Counted from the stretch's first letter, positions 30,205-41,224 are shown. The stretch is DNA of 64,000 nucleotides from Tumebacillus avium (GCF_002162355.1 NZ_CP021434.1:3526001-3590000), one strand, 5' to 3'. A program made the numbers and translations. The notes: generated by a model from the sequence alone, not told the origin.

Positions 30205-30696
30205 ATGGCAAAAGACGCATCTTTTGACGTTGTGTCAAAAGTGGACATGCAGGAGATGGACAACGCAGTCAACCAGGCGAGCAAGGAGATGATCTCCCGC
30301 TTTGACTTTAAAGGCAGCAAGAGCTCGATCGATCTGAAAGACGAAGAGATCTCCCTCGCATCGGACGATGAAGGCAAGCTGAGAAGCGTTGTCGACATCC
30401 TCGAGAGCAAGCTGATCAAGCGCGGCATCTCTCTGAAGTCGCTCGACTACGGCAAGGTGGAACCGGCGTCGGCCGGCACCGTCCGCCAGTCTGTCAAGAT
30501 CAAGCAGGGCATCGATCAGGACAACGCGAAGAAGATCGTCAAGATCATCAAAGACTCGAAGATCAAAGTTCAGGCGTCTGTGCAAGGCGATGCTGTTCGC
30601 GTTTCCGGCAAGAACCGCGATGATCTGCAAGCGGTGATCCAACTGCTGAAAGAGTCGGATGTTCCGGTCGATCTGCAGTTTACTAACTACCGTTAA
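30205..30696 (+). CDS. YajQ-family nucleotide-binding protein
   Basis: 163 aa, SD GGAGG before ATG 30205. Full-length YajQ/YitK family ([18 protein letters not shown] at the N-terminus; SRFDFKGS). Family members bind nucleotides or RNA, and one Xanthomonas homologue binds c-di-GMP. Monocistronic, with its own promoter and terminator. Confidence 0.93.
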   Translation: MAKDASFDVVSKVDMQEMDNAVNQASKEMISRFDFKGSKSSIDLKDEEISLASDDEGKLRSVVDILESKLIKRGISLKSLDYGKVEPASAGTVRQSVKIKQGIDQDNAKKIVKIIKDSKIKVQASVQGDAVRVSGKNRDDLQAVIQLLKESDVPVDLQFTNYR

Positions 30697-30707
30697 CACT
30701 CGGATTG

Positions 30708-30741
30708 GAAGACTCTGCCCGCTGCGGAGTCTTCTTCCTTT
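30708..30741 (+). terminator. Intrinsic terminator after yajQ-like gene
   Basis: GAAGACTC/GAGTCTTC stem (30708-30715 with 30727-30734) followed by a T-rich stretch. Confidence 0.7.
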
Positions 30742-30745
30742 ACTT

Positions 30746-30774
30746 TTGACACCATTTCCTCATTCGTTTATACT
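30746..30774 (+). promoter_or_regulatory. Sigma-A promoter for rimO operon
   Basis: Consensus TTGACA (30746-30751), 17-bp spacer, TATACT (30769-30774). Confidence 0.85.
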
Positions 30775-30820
30775 GAGGGCAGAATGCCAAGCTTTTGCTT
30801 AGGCTTTGGAGGATAGGCTA

Positions 30821-32167
30821 GTGACAGAGAAAACCATACAAAAAGTACATTTCGTGACGCTCGGTTGTGAAAAAAATCTCGTAGATTCGGAAGTTATGAT
30901 GGGGATTGTCAAAGGCAAGGAGTATAAGATTGTCGACACGCCGGATGAGGCGGATGTTGTTGTCGTCAACACTTGCGGCTTTATCGACAATGCCAAGGCC
31001 GAATCGGTTGAGACGATTCTGACCATGGCGCAATTGAAAGAAACACACCATGTAAAATCAGTTCTGGTCGCCGGCTGCATGGCCCAGCGCTACCAGGATG
31101 AATTGATGACCGAAATTCCGGAGATCGACGGGATCGTCGGCACCCAGGATCTGATTCGCATCGACGAACTGATCGAAGAGGCGCAGACCGGCAACCGTCC
31201 GCGCTACTTCTCGGCGGAGAACCCGATCTACCTCTATGACGAATCCACCCCGCGCGTGCACACGACGGGCGGATCTTCCGCGTATATCAAGATTGCGGAA
31301 GGCTGCAACCACTCTTGTACGTTCTGCATCATCCCGAAGATGCGCGGCAAATTCCGTTCCCGCCCGATCGAGTCGATCGTCAGCGAAGCGGAGATGCTCG
31401 TGTCGCAAGGCGTGAAAGAGATCGTGCTGATCGCGCAGGACTCCACCGACTACGGCATCGACATCTACAAGAAGCGCCGCCTGAACGACCTGCTCGAAGC
31501 GCTGAACGGCGTGGAAGGTCTGGAATGGATCCGCCTGCACTACGCGTATCCGGGCTTCTTCACCGATGAAGTGATCGACGCGATGGCGCGTCTCGACAAA
31601 GTGGCGAAATACATCGACATGCCGCTGCAGCACTCGGAGAACCACATTCTCAAGGCGATGCAGCGTCCGGGTCATCAGGCCGGCGTGAAAAAGCTGGTGC
31701 AAAAGATCCGCGACCGCGTGCCGAACGTGGCGCTGCGCACGTCGTTTATCGTCGGTTTCCCGGGTGAGACGGACGAGGACTTTGAGAACTTGTGCAATTT
31801 CGTCCGCGAAGTCGCATTCGATCATATCGGCGTCTTCACCTACTCGCCGGAAGAAGGCACTCCCTCTGCAGAATTTGGCGCTCAGGTGCCGGATGATGTC
31901 AAAGAGCGCCGCTCGAACATCCTGATGGAAGTGGCGCGCGAAGTCGCTGCTGAGCGTCAGGCTCGCCATGTCGGCCATGTGCTTGACGTGTTGGTTGAGA
32001 AGTATGATGAAGAAGACGAAACGATTCGTGTGGGACGCACGCAGTTCGATGCCAAAGACATCGACGGCATGGTCTTTGTCGCCAACACCGATGCAAAAGT
32101 CGGCGATATTATCAAAGTCCGCATCACCCATGCGTACGATTTCGACCTCTCGGGGGAGGCGGTCTAA
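30821..32167 (+). CDS. rimO: Ribosomal protein S12 methylthiotransferase RimO
   Basis: 448 aa, GTG 30821 with SD GGAGG 8 nt upstream. Radical-SAM methylthiotransferase modifying the conserved Asp of S12. The N-terminal UPF0004 domain has three Cys for the auxiliary cluster (TLGCEKN, NTCGF, AGCMAQ); the radical-SAM motif is GCNHSCTFC; a TRAM domain follows at the C-terminus. RimO rather than MiaB is chosen from the TLGCEKNLVDSE signature. Its stop abuts pgsA. Confidence 0.93.
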   Translation: MTEKTIQKVHFVTLGCEKNLVDSEVMMGIVKGKEYKIVDTPDEADVVVVNTCGFIDNAKAESVETILTMAQLKETHHVKSVLVAGCMAQRYQDELMTEIPEIDGIVGTQDLIRIDELIEEAQTGNRPRYFSAENPIYLYDESTPRVHTTGGSSAYIKIAEGCNHSCTFCIIPKMRGKFRSRPIESIVSEAEMLVSQGVKEIVLIAQDSTDYGIDIYKKRRLNDLLEALNGVEGLEWIRLHYAYPGFFTDEVIDAMARLDKVAKYIDMPLQHSENHILKAMQRPGHQAGVKKLVQKIRDRVPNVALRTSFIVGFPGETDEDFENLCNFVREVAFDHIGVFTYSPEEGTPSAEFGAQVPDDVKERRSNILMEVAREVAAERQARHVGHVLDVLVEKYDEEDETIRVGRTQFDAKDIDGMVFVANTDAKVGDIIKVRITHAYDFDLSGEAV

Positions 32168-32746
32168 TTGAAATTCAATCTGGCTAACCGCATAACATTA
32201 GTCAGGATTTCATTGGTACCGATCGTCATGTTTTTCCTCTTGGTGCGTCTTGATCTGGGGAAATTTACGTTGTTCGGTCATCAAGCCTCTTGGTCTGACA
32301 TTATCGCCGCGTTGATTTTTATCATCGCGGCGGTAACGGACGGCCTGGATGGCTACATAGCGCGCAGTCGGAAGATGATTACAGATTTCGGCAAGTTTCT
32401 CGATCCGCTCGCCGATAAGCTGCTCGTCTCCGCTGTGCTGATCTCGCTGGTCGAACTGGATCGGCTCGGCGCGTGGGTGGCGATCGTCATCATCTCCCGC
32501 GAATTTGCGGTGACCGGTCTGCGCCTCGTCGCAGCAGCCAACGGCACCGTGATCGCCGCATCCAAACTGGCGAAATGGAAGACGACCTTGCAGATCATCG
32601 CCATCGTGGCCTTGATTCTCAACAACTTCCCGTTCTCCACGCTCGACATTCGCTTTGACCTCTGGATGGTCTGGGCGATGGTTGTGATCACCGTCTGGTC
32701 GGGCGTTGATTATTTCGTGAAAAACAAACAAGCGATACAAGAATGA
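32168..32746 (+). CDS. pgsA: CDP-diacylglycerol-glycerol-3-phosphate 3-phosphatidyltransferase
   Basis: 192 aa, TTG start immediately after the rimO stop, with the SD inside rimO (GGGGGAGG). Makes phosphatidylglycerol phosphate. The CDP-alcohol phosphotransferase motif is complete (DGLDGYIARSR...GKFLDPLADK). About 5-6 TM helices. Confidence 0.94.
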   Translation: MKFNLANRITLVRISLVPIVMFFLLVRLDLGKFTLFGHQASWSDIIAALIFIIAAVTDGLDGYIARSRKMITDFGKFLDPLADKLLVSAVLISLVELDRLGAWVAIVIISREFAVTGLRLVAAANGTVIAASKLAKWKTTLQIIAIVALILNNFPFSTLDIRFDLWMVWAMVVITVWSGVDYFVKNKQAIQE

Positions 32747-32757
32747 CGTTGTGCATG

Positions 32758-32798
32758 GTAGCCGAGTGGAATTTTCCCTTGGCTACTTTGTTTCTTTC
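32758..32798 (+). terminator. Weak terminator between pgsA and cinA
   Basis: GTAGCCGA/TTGGCTAC stem (one G-T pair), 13-nt loop, then a T/C-rich tract. Probably partial. Confidence 0.45.
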
Positions 32799-32829
32799 TT
32801 AATCATCGAATCGGAAGGGCTGAGACGTG

Positions 32830-34083
32830 ATGAGAGCAGAGATTCTTGCGGTCGGCACCGAGCTTTTGATGGGTCAGATCGCCAACACCAACGCACAGTA
32901 CCTGTCACAGCGCCTGGCGGAAATCGGCGTTGGCGTTTACCACCACACGGTGGTCGGGGACAATTTTGAACGCGCTGTGCAAGCGTTGCAAACGGCTAAG
33001 GACCGCGGGGCAAATGTGGTGATTTTAACAGGCGGTCTCGGGCCCACGGAAGACGATCTGACGCGGGAAGTCGTCGCTTCATTTGTCGGCAGAAGTCTGA
33101 ATTTGTCAAACGAAATAGTAGAATATATTCGCAGCTTTTATACATATCGTGGACTTGAGATGCCCCAAAACAACAAGCAGCAGGCGATGGTGATCGAAGG
33201 GGCGGAAGTGCTGCACAATCCGCGGGGCACAGCGCCGGGCATGTACCTGGAGCAGGACGGCGTGCACTATTTCCTGCTGCCGGGTCCGCCGACCGAAATG
33301 CGCCCGATGTACGAAGAGCAGGTGCAGGCGATTTTGAAGCGCGTGCAGGGGGCGGCAGCGCTCGTTTTTGCCTCCCGCTTTCTGCGCATCTTTGGGCTTG
33401 GCGAATCGGCGATGGAAGAACAGATTCGCGACATCATTCAGAATCAGTCCAATCCAACTGTGGCGCCGTACGCCTCAGAAGGGGAAGTGAAGATTCGCCT
33501 GACCGCCAGCGCCCCGACGGAAGCGGAGGCGCATGCGCTGATCTTGCCCCTGGAAACGGCGATCCGTGAGCGCATCGGCCGCTTTATCTACGGGATCGAT
33601 GACGAATCCTTGGAAGTGAAAGCAGGGCAGCTGCTGCAGGCGGCCGGGCAGACGTTTGCCACGGCGGAAAGCTGCACCGGCGGTCTGATCGGCAAGATGA
33701 TCACCGACCTGCCGGGCAGCTCGGCCTATTTTAACGGCGGTGTGGTCTCGTACCACAACGAGGTGAAGCAGCGTGTGCTCGGCGTGGAGGAAGCGGTGCT
33801 GAAGGCGCATGGCGCCGTCTCGGCAGAGTGTGCCGTGCAGATGGCAGACGGCGCGAAGCGGGTGCTCGGCACCGACTGGGCCGTCTCGGTGACAGGCATC
33901 GCCGGACCTGGCGGCGGTTCGGAGGAAAAGCCGGTCGGGCTGGTCTACATCGCTGTCTCCGGGCCGGGCGGAACAACCGTCAACCAACACCAATGGAAAC
34001 ACGGGGATCGCACACAGATCCGTTTGCGGGCAGCAAAAACGGCTCTCTACAGCTTGATCCAACGTCTCCAGAACGAAAGGTGA
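32830..34083 (+). CDS. cinA: CinA-like protein (competence/damage-inducible, NMN deamidase type)
   Basis: 417 aa. An N-terminal MoaB/MogA-like domain (AEILAVGTELLMGQIANTN; GGLGPTEDDLT) is joined to a C-terminal CinA amidase domain (AESCTGGLIGKMIT; SVTGIAGPGGG). ATG 32830 is chosen over GTG 32827. In Bacillota cinA commonly precedes recA; here a DEAD-box helicase gene intervenes. Confidence 0.93.
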   Translation: MRAEILAVGTELLMGQIANTNAQYLSQRLAEIGVGVYHHTVVGDNFERAVQALQTAKDRGANVVILTGGLGPTEDDLTREVVASFVGRSLNLSNEIVEYIRSFYTYRGLEMPQNNKQQAMVIEGAEVLHNPRGTAPGMYLEQDGVHYFLLPGPPTEMRPMYEEQVQAILKRVQGAAALVFASRFLRIFGLGESAMEEQIRDIIQNQSNPTVAPYASEGEVKIRLTASAPTEAEAHALILPLETAIRERIGRFIYGIDDESLEVKAGQLLQAAGQTFATAESCTGGLIGKMITDLPGSSAYFNGGVVSYHNEVKQRVLGVEEAVLKAHGAVSAECAVQMADGAKRVLGTDWAVSVTGIAGPGGGSEEKPVGLVYIAVSGPGGTTVNQHQWKHGDRTQIRLRAAKTALYSLIQRLQNER

Positions 34084-34093
34084 TCATAGGCAT

Positions 34094-35674
34094 ATGACGA
34101 CATTTTTAGAACTGAACCTTGGCAAGAAGATTCAACAGGCGATCAGTGACATGGGTTTCGAAGAGCCGTCGCCGATCCAAGCGCAGTGCATCCCGGTCGT
34201 GCTGACCGGCAGTGACGTGATCGGGCAGGCGCAGACCGGCACAGGCAAGACGGCGGCGTTTGGCATTCCGCTGCTGGAAATGGCAGGTCCCGCCAAGCAT
34301 GTGCAGGCGCTGATCCTGACCCCGACCCGGGAACTGGCGATCCAGGTCGCAGGCGAACTGCGCAAGATCGCCAAATACAAGCGCACCCGCACCATGCCGA
34401 TCTACGGCGGTCAGTCGATCGGTTCGCAGATCCGCGCGCTGCAGCAAGGCGTGCAGGTCGTCATCGGCACGCCGGGGCGGATTCTCGACCATCTGCGCCG
34501 CGGCACGCTCAAGCTCGACAAGCTGAAGACGCTGGTGCTCGACGAAGCGGATGAAATGCTCGACATGGGCTTTATCGAGGACATCGAGTCGATTCTGAAA
34601 GAGACGCCGGCCGAGCGCCAGACCCTGCTGTTCTCGGCGACGATGCCGCCTGAGGTGAAGAGCCTCTCCAAGCGCTACATGATCGACCCGCAGAACGTGA
34701 CGATCAACCGCGGCGACGTGACCGTGCCCTTGATCGAGCAGGTCTATTACAAAGTGCTGGAGCGCACGAAGCTGGAGAGCCTCTCGCGGATCATCGATTC
34801 CGAAGAGGTGGAGCTCGGTATCATCTTCTGCCGCACCAAGCGCGGCGTCGATGAGTTGACCGACTCCTTGATGAGCCGGGGCTACCTCGCCGACGGGCTG
34901 CACGGCGACCTGTCACAGGCCCAGCGCGACCGCGTGATGCGCAAGTTCCGCCACACGGAGATTCAACTGCTCGTGGCGACAGACGTCGCAGCGCGGGGGA
35001 TCGACGTGGAGAACGTGACGCACGTCATCAACTTCGACATCCCGCAGGACCCGGAATCGTACGTGCATCGCATCGGCCGCACGGGGCGCGCCGGCAAGCG
35101 CGGCTTGGCGCTGACTTTGGTCACGCCGCCGGAGTTCAAGCTGCTCAAGCAGATCGAGAAGGAGACCAAGGCGAAGCTGGTCGCCAAAGAGGTGCCGTCG
35201 CTCGCCGATGTGGCGGAGCGGCAGACGGAGATCTGGCGCGACCGCCTGGTGCGCACGATGCAGGACGGCAAGCTGGCCACCTATCGCGCGATCCTCTCCG
35301 GGCTCGTCGATGAGTTTGATCCGCTCGACCTGGCTGCAGCCGCTCTGAAGCTGGCCAGCGGCGAGGACTTCGAAGCGCCGGAAGCCGACTACAACTTCGG
35401 CGAGACGGGCGGAGCGCCGGGCATGGTGCGCTTCTTCCTGAACATCGGCCGCAGCGCCAAGATCGGCCCGAGCGACCTCGTCAAGCACATCTCCGAAGAA
35501 GCCGGCATCCCCGGCGGGGCGATCGGCAAGATCGACATCTTCGAGAAATTCACCTTTGTGGAAGTGCAGGAAGAGTCGGCGCCGTTCGTGTTTGAGGCGC
35601 TGCGCAAGTCCCGCATCAACGGTTCCCGCATCAATTTGGAACCGGCGCGTCCGCGCGAACGCCAGCGCAAATAG
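34094..35674 (+). CDS. DEAD-box RNA helicase with C-terminal DbpA-type RNA-binding domain
   Basis: 526 aa. Complete motifs: Q motif, AQTGTGKT, PTRELA, DEAD, SAT, ARGID, HRIGRTGRAG. The C-terminal block (MVRFFLNIGRSAKIGPSDLV...) is the DbpA/DeaD RNA-binding RRM-like domain. Probably ribosome-assembly or cold-related, as for CshA/DeaD/DbpA types. SD is weak (AAGGTGA, about 12 nt away). It is inserted between cinA and recA. Confidence 0.93.
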   Translation: MTTFLELNLGKKIQQAISDMGFEEPSPIQAQCIPVVLTGSDVIGQAQTGTGKTAAFGIPLLEMAGPAKHVQALILTPTRELAIQVAGELRKIAKYKRTRTMPIYGGQSIGSQIRALQQGVQVVIGTPGRILDHLRRGTLKLDKLKTLVLDEADEMLDMGFIEDIESILKETPAERQTLLFSATMPPEVKSLSKRYMIDPQNVTINRGDVTVPLIEQVYYKVLERTKLESLSRIIDSEEVELGIIFCRTKRGVDELTDSLMSRGYLADGLHGDLSQAQRDRVMRKFRHTEIQLLVATDVAARGIDVENVTHVINFDIPQDPESYVHRIGRTGRAGKRGLALTLVTPPEFKLLKQIEKETKAKLVAKEVPSLADVAERQTEIWRDRLVRTMQDGKLATYRAILSGLVDEFDPLDLAAAALKLASGEDFEAPEADYNFGETGGAPGMVRFFLNIGRSAKIGPSDLVKHISEEAGIPGGAIGKIDIFEKFTFVEVQEESAPFVFEALRKSRINGSRINLEPARPRERQRK

Positions 35675-35680
35675 ACCGCA

Positions 35681-35712
35681 AACAGTCCCTGTGTCTGCAG
35701 GGGCTGTTTTTT
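35681..35712 (+). terminator. Intrinsic terminator after DEAD-box helicase gene
   Basis: ACAGTCCCTG/CAGGGGCTGT stem (one G-T), 6-nt loop, T6. Confidence 0.85.
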
Positions 35713-35723
35713 GAAAAAAGAGG

Positions 35724-35763
35724 AGAACAAACGTTTGCTTTTTCTATTCATATGAAGTACAAT
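35724..35763 (+). promoter_or_regulatory. recA promoter with LexA (SOS) box
   Basis: LexA-type box AGAACAAACGTTTG (35724-35737) overlaps the -35 TTGCTT (35735-35740); 17-bp spacer; -10 TACAAT (35758-35763). Placement fits SOS repression of recA. Confidence 0.75.
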
Positions 35764-35839
35764 AAAAGCAGGGATTGAAGAAACAGACGCGAATCTATTG
35801 GAGATTCGTGAGAGGAATAGAATAAGGGGAGTGTAACCA

Positions 35840-36913
<1,074 letters not shown>

Positions 36914-36923
36914 GGCGTAACTC

Positions 36924-37616
36924 ATGCAGGAAAAGAAAAAGCAGCAAGAGCAACCGGAATTTCGGGGCGGTCACGTGACCGCCCTTTCTGTGCAGAAAGC
37001 AAGTCCTGACCGGCTGAACGTGTTTGTCAACGAGGAGTTCCTGATGGGGGTCTACCGCGAAGTGGCGCTCAAGCACCGCTTGAAAAAAGGGCTGGAAGTC
37101 ACGGTGGAGATGCTCCAGGCGGTGTGGCGGGATGAGGTCGTGTACAAGGCGAAAGACGCGGCGGTGCACTACCTGTCCTTCCGGCAACGCTCGAAGAAAG
37201 AGATGGTCGACTATCTGTCCGGCAAAGACCTCTTTGACGAAGAAGTGGTGCGGATGACCGTGGAGTGGCTGGTCGAACGCGGCTATATCAACGACAATGA
37301 ATTTGCCCGCCTCTGGGTGGAGAACCGGATGCGCAACCGCCCGCGCGGCAAAGCGATGCTGCAATGGGAACTGAAGCAAAAGGGGATCGAGTCGGATTAC
37401 ATCGCCGAGGCGCTGGATGAGGTCGTAGACGAAGAATTGGAACTCGAAGGAGCCATGCGCCTGCTGCAGAAAAAAGTTGGCCGCAAATCGCTCCAATTTA
37501 CATTTGAAGAACAGCGAAAACTGGCGCAATATCTGGCAAGACGTGGGTTTTCCACCTCGGTGATCAAGGATGCGCTGCGCCGTTTCATATCTCTCGCCAA
37601 TCTTGACAATGATTGA
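36924..37616 (+). CDS. recX: RecA modulator RecX
   Basis: 230 aa. Helical three-repeat RecX protein that modulates RecA filaments (YLSFRQRSKKEMVDYL; RGYINDNEFARLW; RNRPRGKAML). Starts 10 nt after recA with a weak SD, so translation probably depends on recA. The rny promoter lies at its 3' end. Confidence 0.92.
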   Translation: MQEKKKQQEQPEFRGGHVTALSVQKASPDRLNVFVNEEFLMGVYREVALKHRLKKGLEVTVEMLQAVWRDEVVYKAKDAAVHYLSFRQRSKKEMVDYLSGKDLFDEEVVRMTVEWLVERGYINDNEFARLWVENRMRNRPRGKAMLQWELKQKGIESDYIAEALDEVVDEELELEGAMRLLQKKVGRKSLQFTFEEQRKLAQYLARRGFSTSVIKDALRRFISLANLDND

Positions 37617-37631
37617 CACAGACGATAGAAT
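37603..37631 (+). promoter_or_regulatory. Sigma-A promoter for rny
   Basis: Consensus TTGACA (37603-37608), 17-bp spacer, TAGAAT (37626-37631), overlapping the end of recX; a second TTGACA starts at 37613. Leader of about 100 nt. Confidence 0.8.
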
Positions 37632-37740
37632 TAATATTGCGTATAAACAGCTTGATCATTCTCTCGTGGAAGTAGCTTCGCATACCGGGTTTGCGTCAGA
37701 CATGCTTAGATACATTTGAACTGAGCAAGGAGGCGCCACC

Positions 37741-39282
37741 ATGGATTCCTTACTCCCGATCTTGTTATCGGTGATCTTCTTGGCAGTAGGTCTTGTTGGA
37801 GGCTATCTGGTTCGCCGCAACATCGCAGAGGGCAAATTGGCCGCTGCGGAACTGCGCGCAGAACAGATTCTTGATACTGCAGCAAAAGAAGCCGAAGCGA
37901 AGAAGAAGGAAGCAATTTTAGAGGCGAAAGAAGAAGTACACAAGCTACGTTCCGAAGCTGAAAAAGACACTCGCGAGCGACGCAATGAGATTCAGCGTCT
38001 CGAACGCCGCCTTTTGCAAAAAGAGGAGACGCTCGACCGCAAGACTGAGTCCATTGAGAAGCGCGGGGAAGTCTTATCGAATAAAGAACGTATGATTGAG
38101 GAGACGAAGGAGCGCGCCGACGCGATGCTCCGCGAGCAGGTCGCTGAGCTGGAGCGGATTTCCGGTCTGACCCGCGACGATGCCCGTCAACTGATCCTCA
38201 CCAATGTGGAAAATGAATGCCGTCACGAAGCGGCAATCATGATGAAAGAGATCGAGCAGCAAGCGAAAGAAGAAGCTGAAAAGAAGGCGAAGGAAATCAT
38301 CGCAACCTCCATTCAGCGTTGCGCTGCCGACCATGTCGCCGAAACGACCGTCTCCGTCGTCGCATTGCCGAATGACGAGATGAAAGGTCGCATCATCGGT
38401 CGTGAAGGCCGTAACATTCGTGCGCTGGAGACGCTCACCGGCATCGATCTGATCATCGATGACACTCCGGAAGCGGTTATCCTCTCCGGTTTCGACCCGG
38501 TACGCCGGGAGATCGCACGCGTTGCTTTAGAGAAGTTGGTTGCTGACGGGCGGATCCACCCGGCCCGCATCGAGGAAATGGTGGAAAAGGCTCGCCGCGA
38601 AATCGACGAGCGCATCCGCGAAGAGGGCGAACAAGCCACCTTCGAAACTGGGGTGCATGGTATTCACCCCGACCTGATCAAAGTTCTTGGACGTCTGAAG
38701 TATCGTACAAGCTACGGTCAAAACGTTCTCAAACACTCGATCGAAGTGGCCCATCTCGCCGGTCTCATGGCAGCCGAGCTGGGGCTTGATGTTCAACTTG
38801 CGAAACGTGCTGGCTTGATCCACGACATTGGCAAAGCGATCACCCATGAGGTGGAAGGCTCGCATGTCGAGATCGGTGTGGAACTTGCGAAGAAGTACAA
38901 GGAACACCCGATTGTGATCAACGCAATTGGAGCGCATCACGGTGATATTGAATTCACATCGCCGATCTCCATGCTGGTGGCAGCGGCTGACGCATTGTCG
39001 GCTGCACGTCCGGGTGCGCGCCGTGAAACGCTTGATATTTACATCAAGCGTCTTGAAAAATTGGAAGAAATCGCCGAGTCCTTTGACGGCGTAGAAAAGT
39101 CATATGCCATTCAGGCTGGACGTGAAGTACGTATCATTGTCAAACCTGAGCAAATTGACGACGCAGAATCGGTACGCGTTGCACGTGAGATTTCCAAACG
39201 AATCGAGAATGAACTCGATTACCCTGGACAAATCAAAGTTACGGTCATCCGGGAGACCCGAGCCGTCGAATACGCAAAATAA
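37741..39282 (+). CDS. rny: Ribonuclease Y
   Basis: 513 aa. Membrane-anchored endoribonuclease initiating mRNA decay. The N-terminal TM helix (5-24) is followed by a long coiled coil (about 28-195), a KH domain ([15 protein letters not shown]) and an HD domain ([12 protein letters not shown]). SD AAGGAGG. Slightly AT-richer than its neighbours. Upstream of ymdB as in B. subtilis. Confidence 0.97.
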   Translation: MDSLLPILLSVIFLAVGLVGGYLVRRNIAEGKLAAAELRAEQILDTAAKEAEAKKKEAILEAKEEVHKLRSEAEKDTRERRNEIQRLERRLLQKEETLDRKTESIEKRGEVLSNKERMIEETKERADAMLREQVAELERISGLTRDDARQLILTNVENECRHEAAIMMKEIEQQAKEEAEKKAKEIIATSIQRCAADHVAETTVSVVALPNDEMKGRIIGREGRNIRALETLTGIDLIIDDTPEAVILSGFDPVRREIARVALEKLVADGRIHPARIEEMVEKARREIDERIREEGEQATFETGVHGIHPDLIKVLGRLKYRTSYGQNVLKHSIEVAHLAGLMAAELGLDVQLAKRAGLIHDIGKAITHEVEGSHVEIGVELAKKYKEHPIVINAIGAHHGDIEFTSPISMLVAAADALSAARPGARRETLDIYIKRLEKLEEIAESFDGVEKSYAIQAGREVRIIVKPEQIDDAESVRVAREISKRIENELDYPGQIKVTVIRETRAVEYAK

Positions 39283-39311
39283 AGTAGCCCTTATGGCTAC
39301 TTTATTTTTTT
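39281..39311 (+). terminator. Intrinsic terminator after rny
   Basis: 9-bp stem AAAGTAGCC/GGCTACTTT, 5-nt loop, T-rich tract; the stem begins in the stop codon. Confidence 0.85.
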
Positions 39312-39392
39312 CTGCGCAATTTTTACCTGAAGGAATTTGCAGCAGGGTAAGCGAATAGGTGTGAGGTGGAATTTTTGAATTGAAGGGTTGGA

Positions 39393-39905
39393 TTGCGATT
39401 GGCAAAACTTCGATTGAAGGAAACACCGGGCACGAATCTGCTCGTTTCGATGCTGATTCGTTATCCCGAACTCTCCTCACTCAGTCTAAACGCGCGAGCA
39501 GGAATGCTCACCTTGACGATATTATTGAAAGGCGAAGTGGCGGACGACACGTGCCGTGAATTCGCTTTGTATTGCACCGACTATTTTCTTGCCTGCCGCG
39601 AGCTGGAACCAAGCTTTGCACCGCTCGGCAAGATCGGCCATTCGCTGATGGACGGCGTGACGATTTTGACGTATGAGCAGCAGGTGGACGCGTTGCACGT
39701 CACGGAGCTTTCGTTGTTTGTGCAGTTGGTGCGCGAGTTTTATGCCGGACTGGTCGGAAGCGACCTGCTTCCGCTGCAGGAAGCGGAACTCCATGCGCAA
39801 GAAGAGATCATTGCGGGTATCTTAGGGGAAAAGGAAACGTTGCGCCAAGAGGACTCGATTGTCGCCTACCGTGATGGCGGGAAAGTTTTCGTATACAATA
39901 AGTAA
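39393..39905 (+). CDS. Hypothetical protein between rny and ymdB
   Basis: 170 aa. TTG start at 39393 (SD GAAGGG about 6 nt upstream); TTG 39399 is an alternative. Soluble, with no recognised motif; it begins MRLAKLRLKETPGTN, is rich in Leu and Glu, and ends with a YRDGGKVFVYNK strand. No counterpart at this place in B. subtilis that I know of. Confidence 0.7.
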   Translation: MRLAKLRLKETPGTNLLVSMLIRYPELSSLSLNARAGMLTLTILLKGEVADDTCREFALYCTDYFLACRELEPSFAPLGKIGHSLMDGVTILTYEQQVDALHVTELSLFVQLVREFYAGLVGSDLLPLQEAELHAQEEIIAGILGEKETLRQEDSIVAYRDGGKVFVYNK

Positions 39906-39971
39906 CAAAGAGTAACACAGAGCAACAGAACCAGAGATTGGCCGTTTCACAAGTAGATCGGAGGAAATGCT

Positions 39972-40781
39972 GTGCGCATTTTGTTTTTAGGAGATATTGT
40001 TGGACACCCGGGCAAGCAGATGGTCGAGCAGTGGATGCCGAAGCTGATGAAACGCTTCCAGCCGGACATCACCATCGCCAATGCCGAAAATATCGCACCG
40101 AACGGTCGCGGGATCACCGAGCGGCTTGCCGAGGCGCTTTTTGATGTGGAGGTTGACATCTTAACGCTCGGCAACCACACATTCGACCAAAAGGAATCGC
40201 TGCACCTGATCGGCACCGACCGCCGCATCGTCCGCCCGGCCAACTACCCGGACGGAGCGCCGGGCCAAGGCTACACGCTGTGCAAGGCGGCAGGCGGCCA
40301 GGTCGCGATCATCTCCCTGCTCGGACGCTCCTTTATGGGCGACTATGACGACCCGTTCCGCAAGGCGGATCAGATCCTGGCGGAGATCGGCGACAAGACG
40401 AAACACATCTTCCTCGACATCCACGCCGAAGCGACGGCGGAGAAGGCGGCGCTGGCGACTTATCTGTCCGGCCGCGTATCGGCGGTGGTCGGCACGCATA
40501 CGCACGTGCAGACGGCCGATGAGCGGATTCTGGCCGGGGGAACTGCGTTCCTGACCGATGTCGGGATGTGCGGACCGTACGAATCGATCATCGGGTTCCA
40601 CAAAGACGGCGTCATCCAAAAGTTTTTGATGCAAATGCCGTCCCGTTTTGAAGTTCCACAAGGAGAAGCGCAACTCCACGGCGTATTTATAGAAACAAAC
40701 GACCATGGCCGCGCGGTGGCGATCGAGCGCATTTCGATCACACCGGATCGTCCGTGGGAATCAAATTTCGGTTTAAAATAA
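39972..40781 (+). CDS. ymdB: YmdB-type metallophosphoesterase (TIGR00282 family)
   Basis: 269 aa, GTG start with SD GGAGG. Calcineurin-like dinuclear metal site: GDIVG near the N-terminus, NAENIAPNGRG, TLGNHTFD, HAEATAEK and GTHTHVQTAD. B. subtilis YmdB is a cyclic-nucleotide phosphodiesterase influencing biofilm and late adaptive gene expression. Located between rny and spoVS. Confidence 0.93.
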   Translation: MRILFLGDIVGHPGKQMVEQWMPKLMKRFQPDITIANAENIAPNGRGITERLAEALFDVEVDILTLGNHTFDQKESLHLIGTDRRIVRPANYPDGAPGQGYTLCKAAGGQVAIISLLGRSFMGDYDDPFRKADQILAEIGDKTKHIFLDIHAEATAEKAALATYLSGRVSAVVGTHTHVQTADERILAGGTAFLTDVGMCGPYESIIGFHKDGVIQKFLMQMPSRFEVPQGEAQLHGVFIETNDHGRAVAIERISITPDRPWESNFGLK

Positions 40782-40850
40782 AATTTAATACCAACTTCTC
40801 CCTCCTTTAAGGATCACTGGTGGAATTTTGAGAAAATTTCACGCATTTCA

Positions 40851-40877
40851 GAAGGAATTAATTTGGTCTGCGCGAAT
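40851..40877 (+). promoter_or_regulatory. Sigma-H-type promoter for spoVS
   Basis: GAAGGAATT (40851-40859) matches the -35 RnAGGAwWW fully; 11-bp spacer; -10 region ending GAAT (40874-40877) with one mismatch to RnnGAAT. spoVS is sigma-H-controlled in B. subtilis. Confidence 0.6.
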
Positions 40878-40928
40878 ATAGATACTAGTGTCCTAACCTA
40901 ACGATCCAATCTAAAGGAGGTACTTGAA

Positions 40929-41189
40929 GTGGATGTATTAAAAGTTTCAGCAAAATCCAACCCTAATTCTGTAGCTGGAGCATTGGCAGGTGTCCTTCGC
41001 GAACGGGGCAATGCTGAGATCCAAGCGATCGGGGCGGGCGCACTCAATCAGGCAGTGAAGGCGGTAGCGATTGCACGGGGCTTTGTCGCACCCAGCGGCG
41101 TTGACCTGATTTGCATCCCGGCTTTTACCGATATCATTATTGATGGCGAAGAACGCACCGCGATCAAACTGATTGTTGAACCCAGGTAA
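40929..41189 (+). CDS. spoVS: Stage V sporulation protein S
   Basis: 86 aa, GTG start, SD GGAGG. Alba-fold protein needed for late sporulation and coat assembly in B. subtilis. Very conserved sequence (VLKVSAKSNPNSVAGALAG). Monocistronic, with sigma-H-like promoter and terminator. Confidence 0.97.
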   Translation: MDVLKVSAKSNPNSVAGALAGVLRERGNAEIQAIGAGALNQAVKAVAIARGFVAPSGVDLICIPAFTDIIIDGEERTAIKLIVEPR

Positions 41190-41224
41190 GAGAGAACTTA
41201 TTGCTCTTATACATTTTACGACCT

